From: Mycolicibacterium tusciae
GTDB lineage: Bacteria > Actinomycetota > Actinomycetes > Mycobacteriales > Mycobacteriaceae
Assembly (NCBI RefSeq): GCF_002086795.1
Contig: NZ_MVIM01000001.1
Location: 372,001-436,000, forward strand
DNA length: 64,000 nt
Reading direction: 5' to 3'
Positions 1-12,228 of this stretch are shown here, piece by piece. Numbering within the stretch: position 1 is the first letter of the stretch; every line of letters starts with the position of its first letter. A program made the translations under genes and the position numbers. The notes beneath the pieces are model-generated. The model was not told the DNA's origin, made no database searches, and saw nothing but the letters and a program-made list of their open reading frames with translations.

Positions 1-569
1 ACGCCGGCCATGTCATACGGCAGGGCGTCTCCGCGCTCCAGCAGCAGGTGGGCGAGCGTGGAGATCTCCTCGGCCTCCGGAAGTCGGCCCGCGCCGCTGT
101 CGGCGCCGGTAAGCCGCCCGGATGCCGGCTCCAACACCACCGCGCCCCGACGCCGCAGCGTGGCCACGTTGTGCTGGGTGGCCGGGTGCAACCACATCTC
201 GGTGTGCATCGCGGGAGCGAAGAGCACCGGACATCGCGCGGTGAGCAGTGTGGCGGTCAGCAGGTCGTCGGCACGGCCGGCGACAGCTCGCGCCAATAGA
301 TCGGCCGTCGCCGGGGCGACCACGACGAGGTCGGCCTCCTGCCCGATCCGGACGTGGGGCACCTCGTGGACGTCATCCCAGACGCCGGTATGAACAGGGT
401 TTCCGGAGAGCGCTTCGAACGTCGCCGCACCGATGAAGCGCAGGGCGGACTCGGTGGGAACGACGCGGACGGCGTGGCCCGCCTCGGTCAGCTGCCGGAC
501 GACGGTGGCCGCCTTGTAGGCGGCGATGCCACCGGCGACGCCGACGATGATCCGCTTGCGTTCGGTCAC
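1..569 (-). CDS. coaBC: CoaBC, N-terminal (CoaC) part, cut by window edge
   Basis: Bifunctional phosphopantothenoylcysteine decarboxylase / phosphopantothenate-cysteine ligase of coenzyme A synthesis. Only about 189 N-terminal residues, the flavin-dependent decarboxylase domain, lie in the window. Reading leftward from GTG at 569 gives MTERKRIIVGVAGGIAAYKA, with the flavin-binding GGIAAYK motif, the VPHVRIG segment that carries the expected catalytic His, and PAMHTEMW, the mycobacterial form of the PAMN loop. The GTG follows a GAAGGG Shine-Dalgarno element. It lies 40 nt downstream of rpoZ in the same orientation, so the order gmk-rpoZ-coaBC is the usual actinobacterial one. The ligase domain lies outside the window. 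Confidence 0.93.
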   Translation of the reverse strand, partial: MTERKRIIVGVAGGIAAYKAATVVRQLTEAGHAVRVVPTESALRFIGAATFEALSGNPVHTGVWDDVHEVPHVRIGQEADLVVVAPATADLLARAVAGRADDLLTATLLTARCPVLFAPAMHTEMWLHPATQHNVATLRRRGAVVLEPASGRLTGADSGAGRLPEAEEISTLAHLLLERGDALPYDMAG

Positions 570-609
570 TTCAACCCTTCGCCCAAGGACTCATCGCCGG
601 GCCCCTCCG

Positions 610-924
610 CTACTCGCCTTCGGTGTGCTCGAGTAGGTCGCCGTGAATCTCGCGCATCGCGATCGACAGCGGCTTCTCCTGCAGGCCGGGCTCGACCAGC
701 GGTCCCACGTATTCGAGGATGCCGTCGCCGAGCTGGTTGTAGTAGTCGTTGATCTGGCGCGCACGCTTGGCGGCGTAGATCACCAGCGCATACTTGCTGG
801 ACGCGCGGTCGAGCAGCTCGTCGATGGGGGGATTGGTGATACCCAACGGGGTGTCATAGGCGCCGGCGCCGGGCGCGATGTCGTCGACAGCGGTCAATTG
901 GGCGTCGGCGTGGGGTGTGCTCAC
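610..924 (-). CDS. rpoZ: RNA polymerase omega subunit
   Basis: Small subunit that helps assemble and stabilise RNA polymerase by clamping beta-prime. The 104-residue product carries the conserved mycobacterial core [18 protein letters not shown], then [18 protein letters not shown], and ends LLEHTEGE. The reading frame is open back to 969, but the residues upstream of GTG 924 do not resemble the family and would run into gmk. Starting at 924 gives [10 protein letters not shown], close to the usual length of about 110 residues. It sits 19 nt after gmk and 40 nt before coaBC, consistent with one transcript. Confidence 0.95.
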   Translation of the reverse strand: MSTPHADAQLTAVDDIAPGAGAYDTPLGITNPPIDELLDRASSKYALVIYAAKRARQINDYYNQLGDGILEYVGPLVEPGLQEKPLSIAMREIHGDLLEHTEGE

Positions 925-943
925 GTAGAAGATCTCCAGACGG

Positions 944-1540
944 TTATGCGTGAAATTTGGGTGGCTCACCGCGGGCCACCAGCAAGGATACCAATTCAGA
1001 GCAGGCAGACTCCAATTCGCTGTTCACGACGACCACATCGAAGTCGTTCTGAGCTGCCAGTTCGTCGCGTGCAGTGGCCAGTCGGCGGGCCATGACTTCG
1101 GCGCTTTCGGTGCCGCGCCCGATCAGCCGGCTCTCCAGAGCCTCCCAGCTGGGCGGCGCGAGGAAGACCGTGAGGACTTCCGGCATCGACTTCTTGACGG
1201 CGCGAGCGCCCGCCAGATCCACTTCGATCAGTACGGGACGGCCGGCTTCGATGGCCTCGCAAACCGGCGCTGCGGGGGTGCCCGACCGGTGCAGACCGCC
1301 GTGGATCTCGGCCCATTCCAGCAGGGCACCGCTGTCGATCAGGTCCTGGAACCGCTCTGCTGTGACAAACGAATAGTCGATGCCGTCGACTTCGCCCGGA
1401 CGCGGGGCCCGAGTGGTGACGGAGACACTGAAGTGCAAGTCGGGAACGCGGTCACGCAGACAGCGGACGACAGACGATTTCCCGACGGCAGAGGGGCCGG
1501 ACAACACGATTGCCCGCCCGGCCCCCCGGCCGGCGCTCAA
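944..1540 (-). CDS. gmk: Guanylate kinase
   Basis: Phosphorylates GMP to GDP with ATP. The 198-residue protein has the P-loop GPSAVGKS near residues 15-22, the GMP-binding segment [19 protein letters not shown], and the lid region with [15 protein letters not shown]. Its length is typical of bacterial Gmk. It lies 15 nt downstream of mihF and upstream of rpoZ, the standard mycobacterial order mihF-gmk-rpoZ-coaBC. Confidence 0.96.
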   Translation of the reverse strand: MSAGRGAGRAIVLSGPSAVGKSSVVRCLRDRVPDLHFSVSVTTRAPRPGEVDGIDYSFVTAERFQDLIDSGALLEWAEIHGGLHRSGTPAAPVCEAIEAGRPVLIEVDLAGARAVKKSMPEVLTVFLAPPSWEALESRLIGRGTESAEVMARRLATARDELAAQNDFDVVVVNSELESACSELVSLLVARGEPPKFHA

Positions 1541-1555
1541 CTTATGCGCCCGGAA

Positions 1556-1870
1556 TTACTGGTCGAACTTTTCCAGCAGCGCCTTGCGCTGGCGATCTCC
1601 CAGGCCACGCAGGCGACGGGTCGGGGCGATCTCGAGTTCGGTCATGATTTCCTGCGCCTTGACCTTGCCCACCTTGGGCAACGCCTCCAGAAGGGCAGAA
1701 ACCTTCATCTTGCCCAAGACCTCATCGGTCTCGGCATCCTTCAGCACCTGCTTGAGGTTGGTGCCGCCGCGCTTGAGCCGGTCTTTGAGCTCGGCACGTA
1801 TGCGTCGTGCGGCAGCAGCCTTCTCCAACGCTGCCGCGCGCTGCTCGTCGGTCAACTGGGGAAGGGCCAC
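1556..1870 (-). CDS. mihF: Mycobacterial integration host factor (mIHF)
   Basis: Nucleoid-associated DNA-binding protein specific to actinobacteria and unrelated in fold to E. coli IHF. The 104-residue product starts MALPQLTDEQRAAALEKAA and has the helix-two-turn-helix region around LPKVGKVKAQEIMTELEI, then the basic segment APTRRLRGLGDRQRKALL. GTG at 1870 is preceded by GGAGG with a 6-nt spacer, which fixes the start. The longer forms once annotated in some mycobacteria would lack this ribosome site. It is the first gene of the mihF-gmk-rpoZ-coaBC run. Confidence 0.95.
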   Translation of the reverse strand: MALPQLTDEQRAAALEKAAAARRIRAELKDRLKRGGTNLKQVLKDAETDEVLGKMKVSALLEALPKVGKVKAQEIMTELEIAPTRRLRGLGDRQRKALLEKFDQ

Positions 1871-2419
1871 GGGGTTCCTCCGTCTCTCACACCATCATTG
1901 TTTCTTTATCGGCCGCTATGAAAAATTCCACAACAGCCAGCGACGACGACCGTACCCACGCAACCTGACGAAAGCGAACCCCACCCCCTGGTTCTGACGC
2001 CAAAAGCCCAGCGTGTAAGGCAGGGCCGCCGTGAGAGCCGATTCGCCCAAAATGGGCCGAAAGCGTCGATTTGAGCCGTTGAGGGGCCGGATTCGCCTGC
2101 GTATCAAGGCCTTTCAGTCCGCCTGGGGTGGCTTACCGACCCACTCAGCCTGTGGCCTGGACCACACCTCGTCAGCGGTTCACGGCCGGTCAAGAAAATT
2201 TTGCCTGGTCACCGCATGTCGGGCGTGTCGCAGCCCCCTGGCGGGCCGGTTCGAGCGGCTACGCGAGCGTCAATATTTGGATTGAATGCAAAAGTTCGGT
2301 TGGAGACGTGACGGGCCGTGCCTATGAGGCTGATGTTGCTTGTGTTGTCAATGTTGTTCGCCGATGGCGGCCTCATCCGAGGCCGGCAACGAAATAGGAT
2401 TCGCCGAGAGGAGGTCGTC
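1871..2419. other. Intergenic region between divergent mihF and DUF2330 genes
   Basis: About 550 nt without a convincing gene. On the minus strand a loose promoter for mihF is possible (TTGTGG, 17 nt, GATAAA), about 35 nt before its start. On the plus strand TAGGAT at 2395-2400 can serve the DUF2330 gene. There is an imperfect hairpin at 2042-2061 (TTCGCCCA / TGGGCCGAA) and a perfect small one at 2369-2384 (GGCCTC atcc GAGGCC). Short open frames here lack ribosome sites and have no family resemblance. I see no known riboswitch or sRNA signature. Confidence 0.5.
2395..2400 (+). promoter_or_regulatory. Candidate -10 element for the DUF2330 gene
   Basis: TAGGAT fits mycobacterial TANNNT. A start of transcription about 7 nt downstream would leave a very short leader in which the GAGAGGAGG Shine-Dalgarno sequence is almost 5' terminal, followed by GTG at 2420. 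No good -35 hexamer is visible, which is common in mycobacteria. Confidence 0.4.
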
Positions 2420-3484
2420 GTGGCCGCACGCGTCTGTCGATCCATCGTCCTGGTGCTGGCTCTGCTGGCCGGGGCGGCGCTGGTCAACGTCGCGAGCCCG
2501 GCTTGGGCCTGCGGCTGTGGGGCCTACGTCCCCGACAGCCCCAGCTCCTCGGTGGCCGACGAGCGCGCGCTGATCGCCTGGGACGGCACCACCGAGACCA
2601 TCGTGATGTCGTTGTCGGTGACCGGTTCGTCGGACCGGGCCGGATGGGTCATGCCGGTGCCGTCCGCCGCGCGTATCACCCTCGGCGACACCGAGGTGTT
2701 CGAAGCGCTCAGCGAGCTCACCGCACCGAGGATCGAGTATCGCGATTCGTGGTGGCCGACCATCCCCTGGCTGGTGTGGGCTGGAGCGGAGTCGGATACC
2801 GCGGGTGCACCGGCCGGCGCGGTCAATGTGCTCGGCCGCCAGCGCCTCGGACCATTCGACGTCACCCGGCTAAGCGCCAGTGATCCGACTGTCCTGGCAA
2901 AGTGGTTGAAGGACAACGGTTTTCCACAGCCGGATGGGCTGGATGACAACCTCGCGCCGTATGTCGCCGAAGGCTGGGAGATCGTTGCGGTCCAATTGGT
3001 GCCGGCGGAAACCGATGGCTCGCTGTCGGGAGCGCTTCAGCCGCTGCGCCTCTCGTTCGCATCTGACACCGTCGTCTATCCGATGCGACTGTCCCGGTCG
3101 GCCACGATGTCGCAGTACATCGACCTCTACGTATTGGCGCCGCATCGAATGGATCCGTCGACGGTTCCCGTTCTCGCCGACAAGCCGACTCTCGAATTCG
3201 CGGGCCGGATCGATCGCAGCGCCTCCCCCGCGTTGGCCGACCACGTCGGGGACGCAGCGTTTCTGACGAGGTGGAAGAACACGATTTTGGACCCGGCGGC
3301 GATCGAGAGTGACTACATCTTCGAGCAGGCGCCCGCAGATACGCCCTTCCAGCAGGTCGTCTATCGCACGCGCGACCGCGGCGACCTGACGTACCTGATG
3401 TTGCTCGGCATACTCGGCGTCGGCGGCGTCGTCACGATCGTCCTGTTGACGCGACTCCTGCCGAAAAAGCCGGCGATGCGTTAG
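2420..3484 (+). CDS. DUF2330 domain secreted/membrane-anchored protein
   Basis: Protein of unknown function with the DUF2330 architecture. The 354-residue product has an N-terminal signal segment (VLVLALLAGAALVNVASPAWA) followed directly by a Cys-rich CGCGAYVP motif, a long beta-rich extracytoplasmic domain, and one C-terminal membrane helix (YLMLLGILGVGGVVTIVLL) ending in basic residues. This predicts a protein anchored by its C terminus with the main domain outside the membrane. The frame is open from 2318, but GTG 2420 follows GAGAGGAGG and places the signal peptide correctly. It sits alone between leftward housekeeping genes. AWA before Cys is not a good lipobox, so signal peptidase I processing is more likely than lipidation. 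Function unknown. Confidence 0.8.
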   Translation: MAARVCRSIVLVLALLAGAALVNVASPAWACGCGAYVPDSPSSSVADERALIAWDGTTETIVMSLSVTGSSDRAGWVMPVPSAARITLGDTEVFEALSELTAPRIEYRDSWWPTIPWLVWAGAESDTAGAPAGAVNVLGRQRLGPFDVTRLSASDPTVLAKWLKDNGFPQPDGLDDNLAPYVAEGWEIVAVQLVPAETDGSLSGALQPLRLSFASDTVVYPMRLSRSATMSQYIDLYVLAPHRMDPSTVPVLADKPTLEFAGRIDRSASPALADHVGDAAFLTRWKNTILDPAAIESDYIFEQAPADTPFQQVVYRTRDRGDLTYLMLLGILGVGGVVTIVLLTRLLPKKPAMR

Positions 3485-3524
3485 CGCTCGAGCGGATCGC
3501 TCTGCGCCGGCAGGTCATCGGCAC

Positions 3525-4339
3525 TCATGCCAGATACGCGACGGCGTCGCGGAACTTCTCGGCCGCGGCGCGCAGTTCGGCGACATCGGGTCCGGCGCGC
3601 AGTACGTCCCGAGACACGGCCGGAAGCAGTTGACCGGCGTGTGACCCGCCGAGGCCGCCGAGCGCTTCGGGTCGTCCGCCCTGAGCCCCGACGCCCGGCA
3701 CGAGCACCGGACCGCCCAGTGCGCTGACATCCGGTGGTTCGGCGAGCGTGGCGCCGACGACAACGCCGACAGATCCGGGTGTGGGCAGGCGATCACGATT
3801 GACCGCGGCCGCGGCGTCCACAATCGACTGCGCGACGGTTCGACCGCCGGTCTCGGCGCGCTGAACGGTCGCGCCCTCGGGGTTGGATGTCGCGGCGAGG
3901 ACGAAGACACCGCGGCCGTTGGTCTCTGCGGTGTCGAGCAGCGGCTGCAACGATCCGAAGCCCAGATACGGCGATGCGGTCACGGCGTCGGCGGCCAGCG
4001 GCGAATCACCCGACCACGCATTCGCGTAGGCGGCCATCGTCGAGCCGATGTCCCCGCGTTTGGCGTCGGCCAACACCAGCACACCGGCGTCGCGCAGCGC
4101 AGCGATGGTGTGCTCCAGCACCGTGAATCCCGCGGCACCGTACGCCTCGAAGAAAGCCACCTGCGGTTTCACGATCGCGAAGCCGGCGAACGCCTCCACA
4201 CAGATATCGCAGAACCGTGACAAGCCGTCGGCGTCGGCGCTCAGCCCCCAGGCGCTCAGCAGCTCGGGATGCGGATCGATACCGGGACACAACGGGCCAC
4301 GGGCAGCGATCGCCTCGGCCAGCCGGGAGCCGAAACCCG

Positions 4340-4343
<4 letters not shown>
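3525..4343 (-). CDS. pyrF: Orotidine 5'-phosphate decarboxylase (type 2)
   Basis: Last step of UMP synthesis, decarboxylating OMP. The 272-residue product belongs to the type 2 (PyrF2) group found in mycobacteria. It has the catalytic [10 protein letters not shown] motif near residues 93-102, with the Asp-Lys-Asp array. The start is GTG 4343, whose last bases form GTGA with the carB stop, so translation is coupled. The frame is open further upstream, but those residues overlap carB and do not resemble PyrF. It is the last gene of the pyr operon. Confidence 0.94.
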
Positions 4344-7677
<3,334 letters not shown>

Positions 7678-7678
<1 letters not shown>

Positions 7679-8796
7679 CAGCGGCCCTCCGCCATCAGGT
7701 CGACGAACTGGTCGAACAGGTAGTTCGCATCCTGTGGGCCCGCAGCGGCCTCGGGGTGGTACTGCACCGAAAAGGCTCTCCCATCAACCAGTTTGATGCC
7801 CTCGACGACGCCATCGTTGGCGCAGGTGTGACTGACGATCGCGGTACCGAAGTCGGTGTCGAACGTTTCGCCGGCCTCACCTTCGAGTGCGAACCCGTGG
7901 TTCTGCGCGGTCACCGCGACCCGACGGGTGGCGTGGTCCATGACGGGCACGTTGATGCCACGGTGACCGAAGACCATCTTGTATGTCGAGCGTCCCAGCG
8001 CGCGGCCGAGGATTTGATTGCCGAAGCAGATGCCGAAAAGCGGTATCCCCGCGCCGAGGACTTCCCGTGTCACACCGACGATGTGGTCGGCGGTGGCGGG
8101 GTCGCCGGGCCCGTTGGACAGAAATACGCCATCGGGATTGAGGTCGGCGATCTGGTCGTACGTGACCGTTGACGGGATCACGTGGCTGCGGATGCCGCGG
8201 GCGGCGAAGTTGCGCGGTGTGTTGGTCTTGATGCCGAGGTCGATCGCCGCGACGGTGAAGCGTGGAAGTCCTTCGGGTTCGACGATGTAGGTGGCGTCGG
8301 TGCTGACCTCGCCGGCCAGGTTGGCGCCCAGCATCGACGGCTGATCGCGGACACGGGCGAGCAATTCGTCGGCGTGCGAAAGCGCGTCGCCCGAGAACAC
8401 TCCGGCCTTCATCGAGCCGAGACTGCGCAGGTGCCGTACCACGGCGCGGGTGTCGATTCCCGCAACCCCGACGATGCCCTGACGGACGAGCTCGTCGTCG
8501 AGAGTGCCTGTCGCGCGCCAGTTCGAGGCCCGTGGGGACGGATCGCGTACGGCGTAGCCGGCCACCCAGATCTTGTCGCCGCGGCTCTCCGCGTCCTCCT
8601 GGTTCCACCCGGTGTTGCCGATCTGCGGGGCGGTGGCCACCACGATCTGCCCGTGATAGCTGGGATCGGTCAACGTTTCCTGGTACCCGGACATGCCGGT
8701 GGAGAACACCGCTTCGCCGAGCGTCTGGCCGATCGCACCGAACGCCGTGCCGGTGAAGATGCGTCCGTCTTCCAGGACCAGTACTGCCCGGCTCAT
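7678..8796 (-). CDS. carA: Carbamoyl-phosphate synthase small (glutaminase) subunit
   Basis: Hydrolyses glutamine and channels ammonia to CarB. The 372-residue product has the CPSase small-chain domain ([25 protein letters not shown]) and a class I amidotransferase domain with the nucleophile in [17 protein letters not shown] and the catalytic His-Glu in [14 protein letters not shown] 8796 is the family start; the longer open frame to 9201 runs into the upstream membrane-protein gene. The start overlaps that gene's stop by 4 nt and its own stop overlaps carB by ATGA. Confidence 0.97.
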
Positions 8797-9290
8797 GCGG
8801 TCTCCAGCCACGGGTCGTACGCTGCGCGGTTGTCGGCGCGGAACCCGGTATCGATCTCGGTGCCCGACGGCAGGCGCCACCTGATGGCGAGGATGCCCTC
8901 GTGGGTCAGCGCCTTCCCCGCGACCCCGCGCTCGGTGCGGATCGCGGTGATCGACTCTTCGGGTATCCAGATCGGTCCTGCGCCATTGCGCTGCAACATG
9001 ATCCCTTCGGGGTAACGGGTCAGCACCGCCTTGTGGCGGAATCCGAGATCGCCGACGGCGACGCGGTCGTTCCAATGCGGGACAAGCGTGCTGCCGACAT
9101 ACATACCCCTGGTGGCGGCCACGATCGCCGATCCCACGGTGTCGGGAAGCGGTGGCAGGGTGCCGATCAGTTCGGCCTGCCGCTCGGCGCGGCGACGCCA
9201 ACCGCGCAGCATCGCCTGGATGATGACGGCGATCAGCACAGCCAGCACCGCGGCCATGATCAGCGACCCGACCAGCGTCCCGGTGTTCAT
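8793..9290 (-). CDS. Single-span membrane protein of the pyr operon (Rv1382-like)
   Basis: Conserved mycobacterial protein of unknown role, always found between pyrC and carA. The 165-residue product has one N-terminal membrane helix (residues about 6-27, [20 protein letters not shown]), then a basic stretch [10 protein letters not shown], then a beta-rich cytoplasmic domain (YEGI-type strands such as [20 protein letters not shown]) that may have a PH-like fold. Start ATG 9290 overlaps the pyrC stop; the upstream open frame lies inside pyrC. Translational coupling on both sides suggests a part in pyrimidine metabolism or in tethering its enzymes, but that is inference. Confidence 0.85.
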   Translation of the reverse strand: MNTGTLVGSLIMAAVLAVLIAVIIQAMLRGWRRRAERQAELIGTLPPLPDTVGSAIVAATRGMYVGSTLVPHWNDRVAVGDLGFRHKAVLTRYPEGIMLQRNGAGPIWIPEESITAIRTERGVAGKALTHEGILAIRWRLPSGTEIDTGFRADNRAAYDPWLETA

Positions 9291-10579
9291 GCCGGACTCT
9301 TCCCGTCGCGGGCAGTGACCTTGCCCCGCAACAGTGTCAACGTCACCGTCGCAGGCAACTCCATCGATTCGTACGGCGTGTTGTCGGAGCGGCTCGCCAG
9401 CTCGGACCCCTCCACCGTCCACGTCGCGTCGGGATCGACGACGGTCAGGTTGGCGGGCTCACCTGCCTCCAGCGGTCGGCCCTGGTCCGGCAATCCGACG
9501 ATGCGGGCCGGGTTTTCGCTCATCACCCGGGCGACGTCGCGCCAGGTGAGCAGGCCGGGACGCACCATGGTCTGGACGACCACCGACAGCGCGGTCTGCA
9601 GGCCGAGCATCCCAGGGCGCGCGTGGGCGAACTCGCACATCTTCTCGTGCTCGGCATGCGGCGCGTGGTCGGTGGCGACGCAGTCGATCACCCCGTCGGC
9701 GAGCGCCTGGCGCAGGGCCTCGGCGTCGGCGGCCTCACGAAGCGGTGGATTCACCCGGTTTCGGCCGTCGTAGGAGGCCAGCCGGCCGTCGTCGAGCAGA
9801 AGATGGTGCGGGGTCACCTCGGCGGTGATCGAAATGCCTTGTTCCTTGGCCCATCTGACGATCTCGACAGTGCCCGCGGTGGAGGCATGGCAGATGTGCA
9901 CGCGTGCGCCGGCGTCGCGTGCCAGTAACGCGTCCCGGGCGACAATGGACTCTTCGGCCGCTCGAGGCCAGCCCGCCAACCCCAGCAGCGCCGCGTTGGG
10001 CCCCTCGTGTGCCACCGCACCGACGGTGAGGCGGGGCTCCTCGGCATGCTGGGCGATGAGCACACCCAGGCCCGTCGCATATTCCAGTGCGCGGCGCATG
10101 ATCAGCGGGTCGTGAACGCAGATGCCGTCATCGGAGAACATCCGCACCTGCCCGGCACCGTTGGCCATCATGCCCATCTCGGTGAGCTGGGCACCGGCCA
10201 GACCCATCGTCACCGCACCGACGGGATGCACGTCGACGAGCCCGACCTGCTGGCCGCGGTGCCACACGTGATCGGTGACGACCGGGCTGTCTGCGACCGG
10301 GTTGGTGTTGGCCATGGCGAACACCGCGGTGTAGCCACCCAAAGCGGCTGCGGCCGAGCCGGTTTCGATGTCCTCGGCGTACTCCCGGCCAGGCTCGCGC
10401 AGATGTGTGTGCAGGTCGACGAATCCGGGAAGCAGAATCTGACCGGTAGCGTCGACGACATCGGCATCGTCGGGAACGTCGAGCCCGGCACCGATGTCAG
10501 CGATCTGGCCGTCGGAGACGAGCACGTCGACCCGGTCACCCTCGCCGTAGAGGCGCACCCCGCGGATCAGGACGCTCAT
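9287..10579 (-). CDS. pyrC: Dihydroorotase
   Basis: Third step of pyrimidine synthesis, cyclising carbamoyl aspartate. The 430-residue class I dihydroorotase has the metal-binding [10 protein letters not shown] motif (His57, His59), NTNPVADSP, further His ligands in IAQHAEEP and HICHAST, and the catalytic Asp region CVATDHAPH. Its length is normal. It overlaps pyrB and the following membrane-protein gene by 4 nt each, so it lies within one translationally coupled operon. Confidence 0.96.
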   Translation of the reverse strand: MSVLIRGVRLYGEGDRVDVLVSDGQIADIGAGLDVPDDADVVDATGQILLPGFVDLHTHLREPGREYAEDIETGSAAAALGGYTAVFAMANTNPVADSPVVTDHVWHRGQQVGLVDVHPVGAVTMGLAGAQLTEMGMMANGAGQVRMFSDDGICVHDPLIMRRALEYATGLGVLIAQHAEEPRLTVGAVAHEGPNAALLGLAGWPRAAEESIVARDALLARDAGARVHICHASTAGTVEIVRWAKEQGISITAEVTPHHLLLDDGRLASYDGRNRVNPPLREAADAEALRQALADGVIDCVATDHAPHAEHEKMCEFAHARPGMLGLQTALSVVVQTMVRPGLLTWRDVARVMSENPARIVGLPDQGRPLEAGEPANLTVVDPDATWTVEGSELASRSDNTPYESMELPATVTLTLLRGKVTARDGKSPA

Positions 10580-11523
10580 ACGCTCATCGCTTCCACCTCA
10601 GCGCCCACCAGCAGGTGGAACAATACCGCCATTCGGATATGCACACCGTTGGAAACCTGCTGCAGGACAGCCGATTGCGGAGAATCAGCGACGGAGAACG
10701 CGATCTCCATGCCGCGCACCATCGGGCCGGGGTGCAGGACTACCGCGTTACCCGGAAGCAGTGCCTGGCGCTTCTCAGAGAGGCCGTACAGCACCGAGTA
10801 CTCGCGCGCGGATGGGAAGAATCCGCCGGTCATCCGCTCGGCCTGCACACGCAGCATCAGCACCGCGTCGGCGACGGGCAATTCGGCGTCGAGGTCGTGC
10901 GACACGGTGACAGGCCAGTCTGCGACCCCGACCGGCAGCAGCGTGGGCGGGGCGACGAGCACCACTTCTGCGCCGAGCGTGTCGAGCAGCAGCACGTTGG
11001 ACCGCGCGACCCGGCTGTGCAGCACGTCGCCGACTATGACAACTCGCTTGCCTTCGATGTCGCCGAGCCGTTGGCGGATGGTGAGCGCGTCGAGCAGTGC
11101 CTGCGTCGGGTGCTCGTGAGTGCCGTCGCCGGCGTTGATCACCGACGGGCCACCCTGCTCGGTGAGTGTCCACTCGGCAAGCTGCTGGGCCGCCCCAGAG
11201 GCGGGGTGGCGGATGATCAGGGCATCGGCCCCGGCGGCACGCAGGGTGAGGGCGGTGTCTCGAAGCGACTCACCTTTGGAGACAGAGGATCCCGACGCGC
11301 TGACATTGATGACGTCGGCACTCATCCATTTGCCTGCGACCTCGAATGACACCCGCGTGCGGGTGGAGTTCTCGTAGAACATCGTGATGATGGTGCGGCC
11401 GCGAAGCGTCGGCAGTTTCTTGACCTCGCGGCCGAGCAGAGCCTGGCTGAACCGGTCGGCGTTGTCGAGAATCGCCAGCGCTTCAGCCCGCGACAGGTCG
11501 CCGGTTGAGAGCAGGTGCTTCAT
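10576..11523 (-). CDS. pyrB: Aspartate carbamoyltransferase catalytic subunit
   Basis: Condenses carbamoyl phosphate with aspartate. The 315-residue product has the carbamoyl-phosphate site [11 protein letters not shown], the [14 protein letters not shown] motif, and the C-terminal aspartate-binding loop around LHPGPMVRG. No regulatory pyrI gene is present, which is normal for actinobacteria, where control is exerted by PyrR. It overlaps pyrR and pyrC by 4 nt each. Confidence 0.96.
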   Translation of the reverse strand: MKHLLSTGDLSRAEALAILDNADRFSQALLGREVKKLPTLRGRTIITMFYENSTRTRVSFEVAGKWMSADVINVSASGSSVSKGESLRDTALTLRAAGADALIIRHPASGAAQQLAEWTLTEQGGPSVINAGDGTHEHPTQALLDALTIRQRLGDIEGKRVVIVGDVLHSRVARSNVLLLDTLGAEVVLVAPPTLLPVGVADWPVTVSHDLDAELPVADAVLMLRVQAERMTGGFFPSAREYSVLYGLSEKRQALLPGNAVVLHPGPMVRGMEIAFSVADSPQSAVLQQVSNGVHIRMAVLFHLLVGAEVEAMSV

Positions 11524-12092
11524 CTTGCGGGCCCTCCCTGCGGTGCGATCCAGATGCCCTCGACTTGATCGTCTTCGGTCAGCCGCACCTTGACGTTCTC
11601 GGCCCTCGAGGTCGGCACGTTCTTGCCCACGTAGTCGGCCCGAAGTGGCAGCTCCCGGTGCCCGCGGTCGACGAGGACTGCGAGCTGGACGGCCCGTGGC
11701 CGGCCGATGTCGCGCAGTGCGTCCAGCGCCGAGCGCACGGAGCGACCGGTGTAGAGGACGTCATCGACCAGGATTACGAGAGTGCCGTCGATGCCGCCCT
11801 CAGGGATCGAGGTGTCCTCCAGCGGTCGGGGTGGCTTGCTGCCGAGATCGTCACGGTAGAGCGTGATGTCGAGGCCGCCGCGGGCGACGGTGACGTCGGC
11901 GAATTCCTTGATCTTCTCGGCCAGCCGCGCGGCGATGGTCACGCCACGGGTGGGGATGCCGAGAAGGATGACGGTCGGAGCATCGGGACCGTCGAGTGCG
12001 GTCTTCTCGATGATTTGATGGGCCATGCGGGAGATGGTCCGGCTGACGTCCGCTGAAGACATCAGTTCCCGGTCGGTGCCAGGCGCGCCCAA
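11520..12092 (-). CDS. pyrR: Bifunctional PyrR regulator / uracil phosphoribosyltransferase
   Basis: UMP-dependent RNA-binding regulator of the pyr operon with weak uracil phosphoribosyltransferase activity. The 190-residue product has the PRPP-binding motif [19 protein letters not shown] and [23 protein letters not shown] at 12092 is chosen over ATG 12062 because a strong GGAGAAGGAGG lies 11 nt upstream of the TTG and because the short N-terminal extension ([20 protein letters not shown]) matches the mycobacterial form. The rare TTG start fits the model of translational control at this point. First gene of the operon; its target site is in its own leader. Confidence 0.95.
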   Translation of the reverse strand: MGAPGTDRELMSSADVSRTISRMAHQIIEKTALDGPDAPTVILLGIPTRGVTIAARLAEKIKEFADVTVARGGLDITLYRDDLGSKPPRPLEDTSIPEGGIDGTLVILVDDVLYTGRSVRSALDALRDIGRPRAVQLAVLVDRGHRELPLRADYVGKNVPTSRAENVKVRLTEDDQVEGIWIAPQGGPAR

Positions 12093-12110
12093 GGTAACCC
12101 TGACCTCCTT

Positions 12111-12130
12111 CTCCGCCTCTCAGGACGGCT
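12111..12130 (-). promoter_or_regulatory. PyrR-binding loop in the pyrR leader RNA
   Basis: On the minus strand this stretch reads AGCCGTCCTGAGAGGCGGAG. It contains UCCUGAGAGGC, an exact fit to the known PyrR-binding consensus UCCNGNGAGGY, and folds as CCG-U-CC / UGAGA / GG-CGG: lower stem, bulge, short upper stem and purine-rich loop. The 3' side runs directly into the Shine-Dalgarno sequence GGAGAAGGAGG of pyrR. Bound PyrR-UMP would therefore block ribosome access, the translational repression described for mycobacteria, rather than using an antiterminator; no terminator hairpin is visible between it and pyrR. Confidence 0.85.
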
Positions 12131-12156
12131 CTTTAAAGGATGTCGAAACTGCGGGG

Positions 12157-12162
12157 AGCTTA
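12157..12162 (-). promoter_or_regulatory. Candidate -10 element of the pyr operon
   Basis: TAAGCT on the minus strand fits TANNNT and lies about 65 nt upstream of the pyrR start, giving a leader of about 58 nt that would include the PyrR loop. No clear -35 is visible. Placement is tentative. Confidence 0.35.
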
Positions 12163-12215
12163 GCACCTGCATTTCGGCCCGCCACACACGACACCATCGG
12201 TCCCCGGTGCTTCAG

Positions 12216-12221
12216 TACGCT
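12216..12221 (+). promoter_or_regulatory. -10 element of a probable leaderless promoter (serine hydrolase)
   Basis: TACGCT is followed by 7 nt and then ATG 12229. This spacing places the transcription start at or next to the start codon, and no Shine-Dalgarno sequence is present, as expected for a leaderless mRNA. Confidence 0.55.
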
Positions 12222-12228
12222 GACGTCG

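Noticed and set aside
2042..2061. Hairpin TTCGCCCA / TGGGCCGAA between mihF and DUF2330
   Set aside because: Stem is imperfect, no U tract follows, and neither neighbouring gene ends here, so I could not support a terminator or sRNA.
1916..2107. Minus-strand open frame of 63 codons upstream of mihF
   Set aside because: No ribosome site, strongly Arg-rich composition typical of a GC-rich spurious frame, and it overlaps the likely mihF promoter.
12025..12228. N-terminal extension of the serine hydrolase across the pyr leader
   Set aside because: The extra 68 residues overlap the pyrR start and PyrR loop, do not resemble the family, and a -10 element sits right before ATG 12229.
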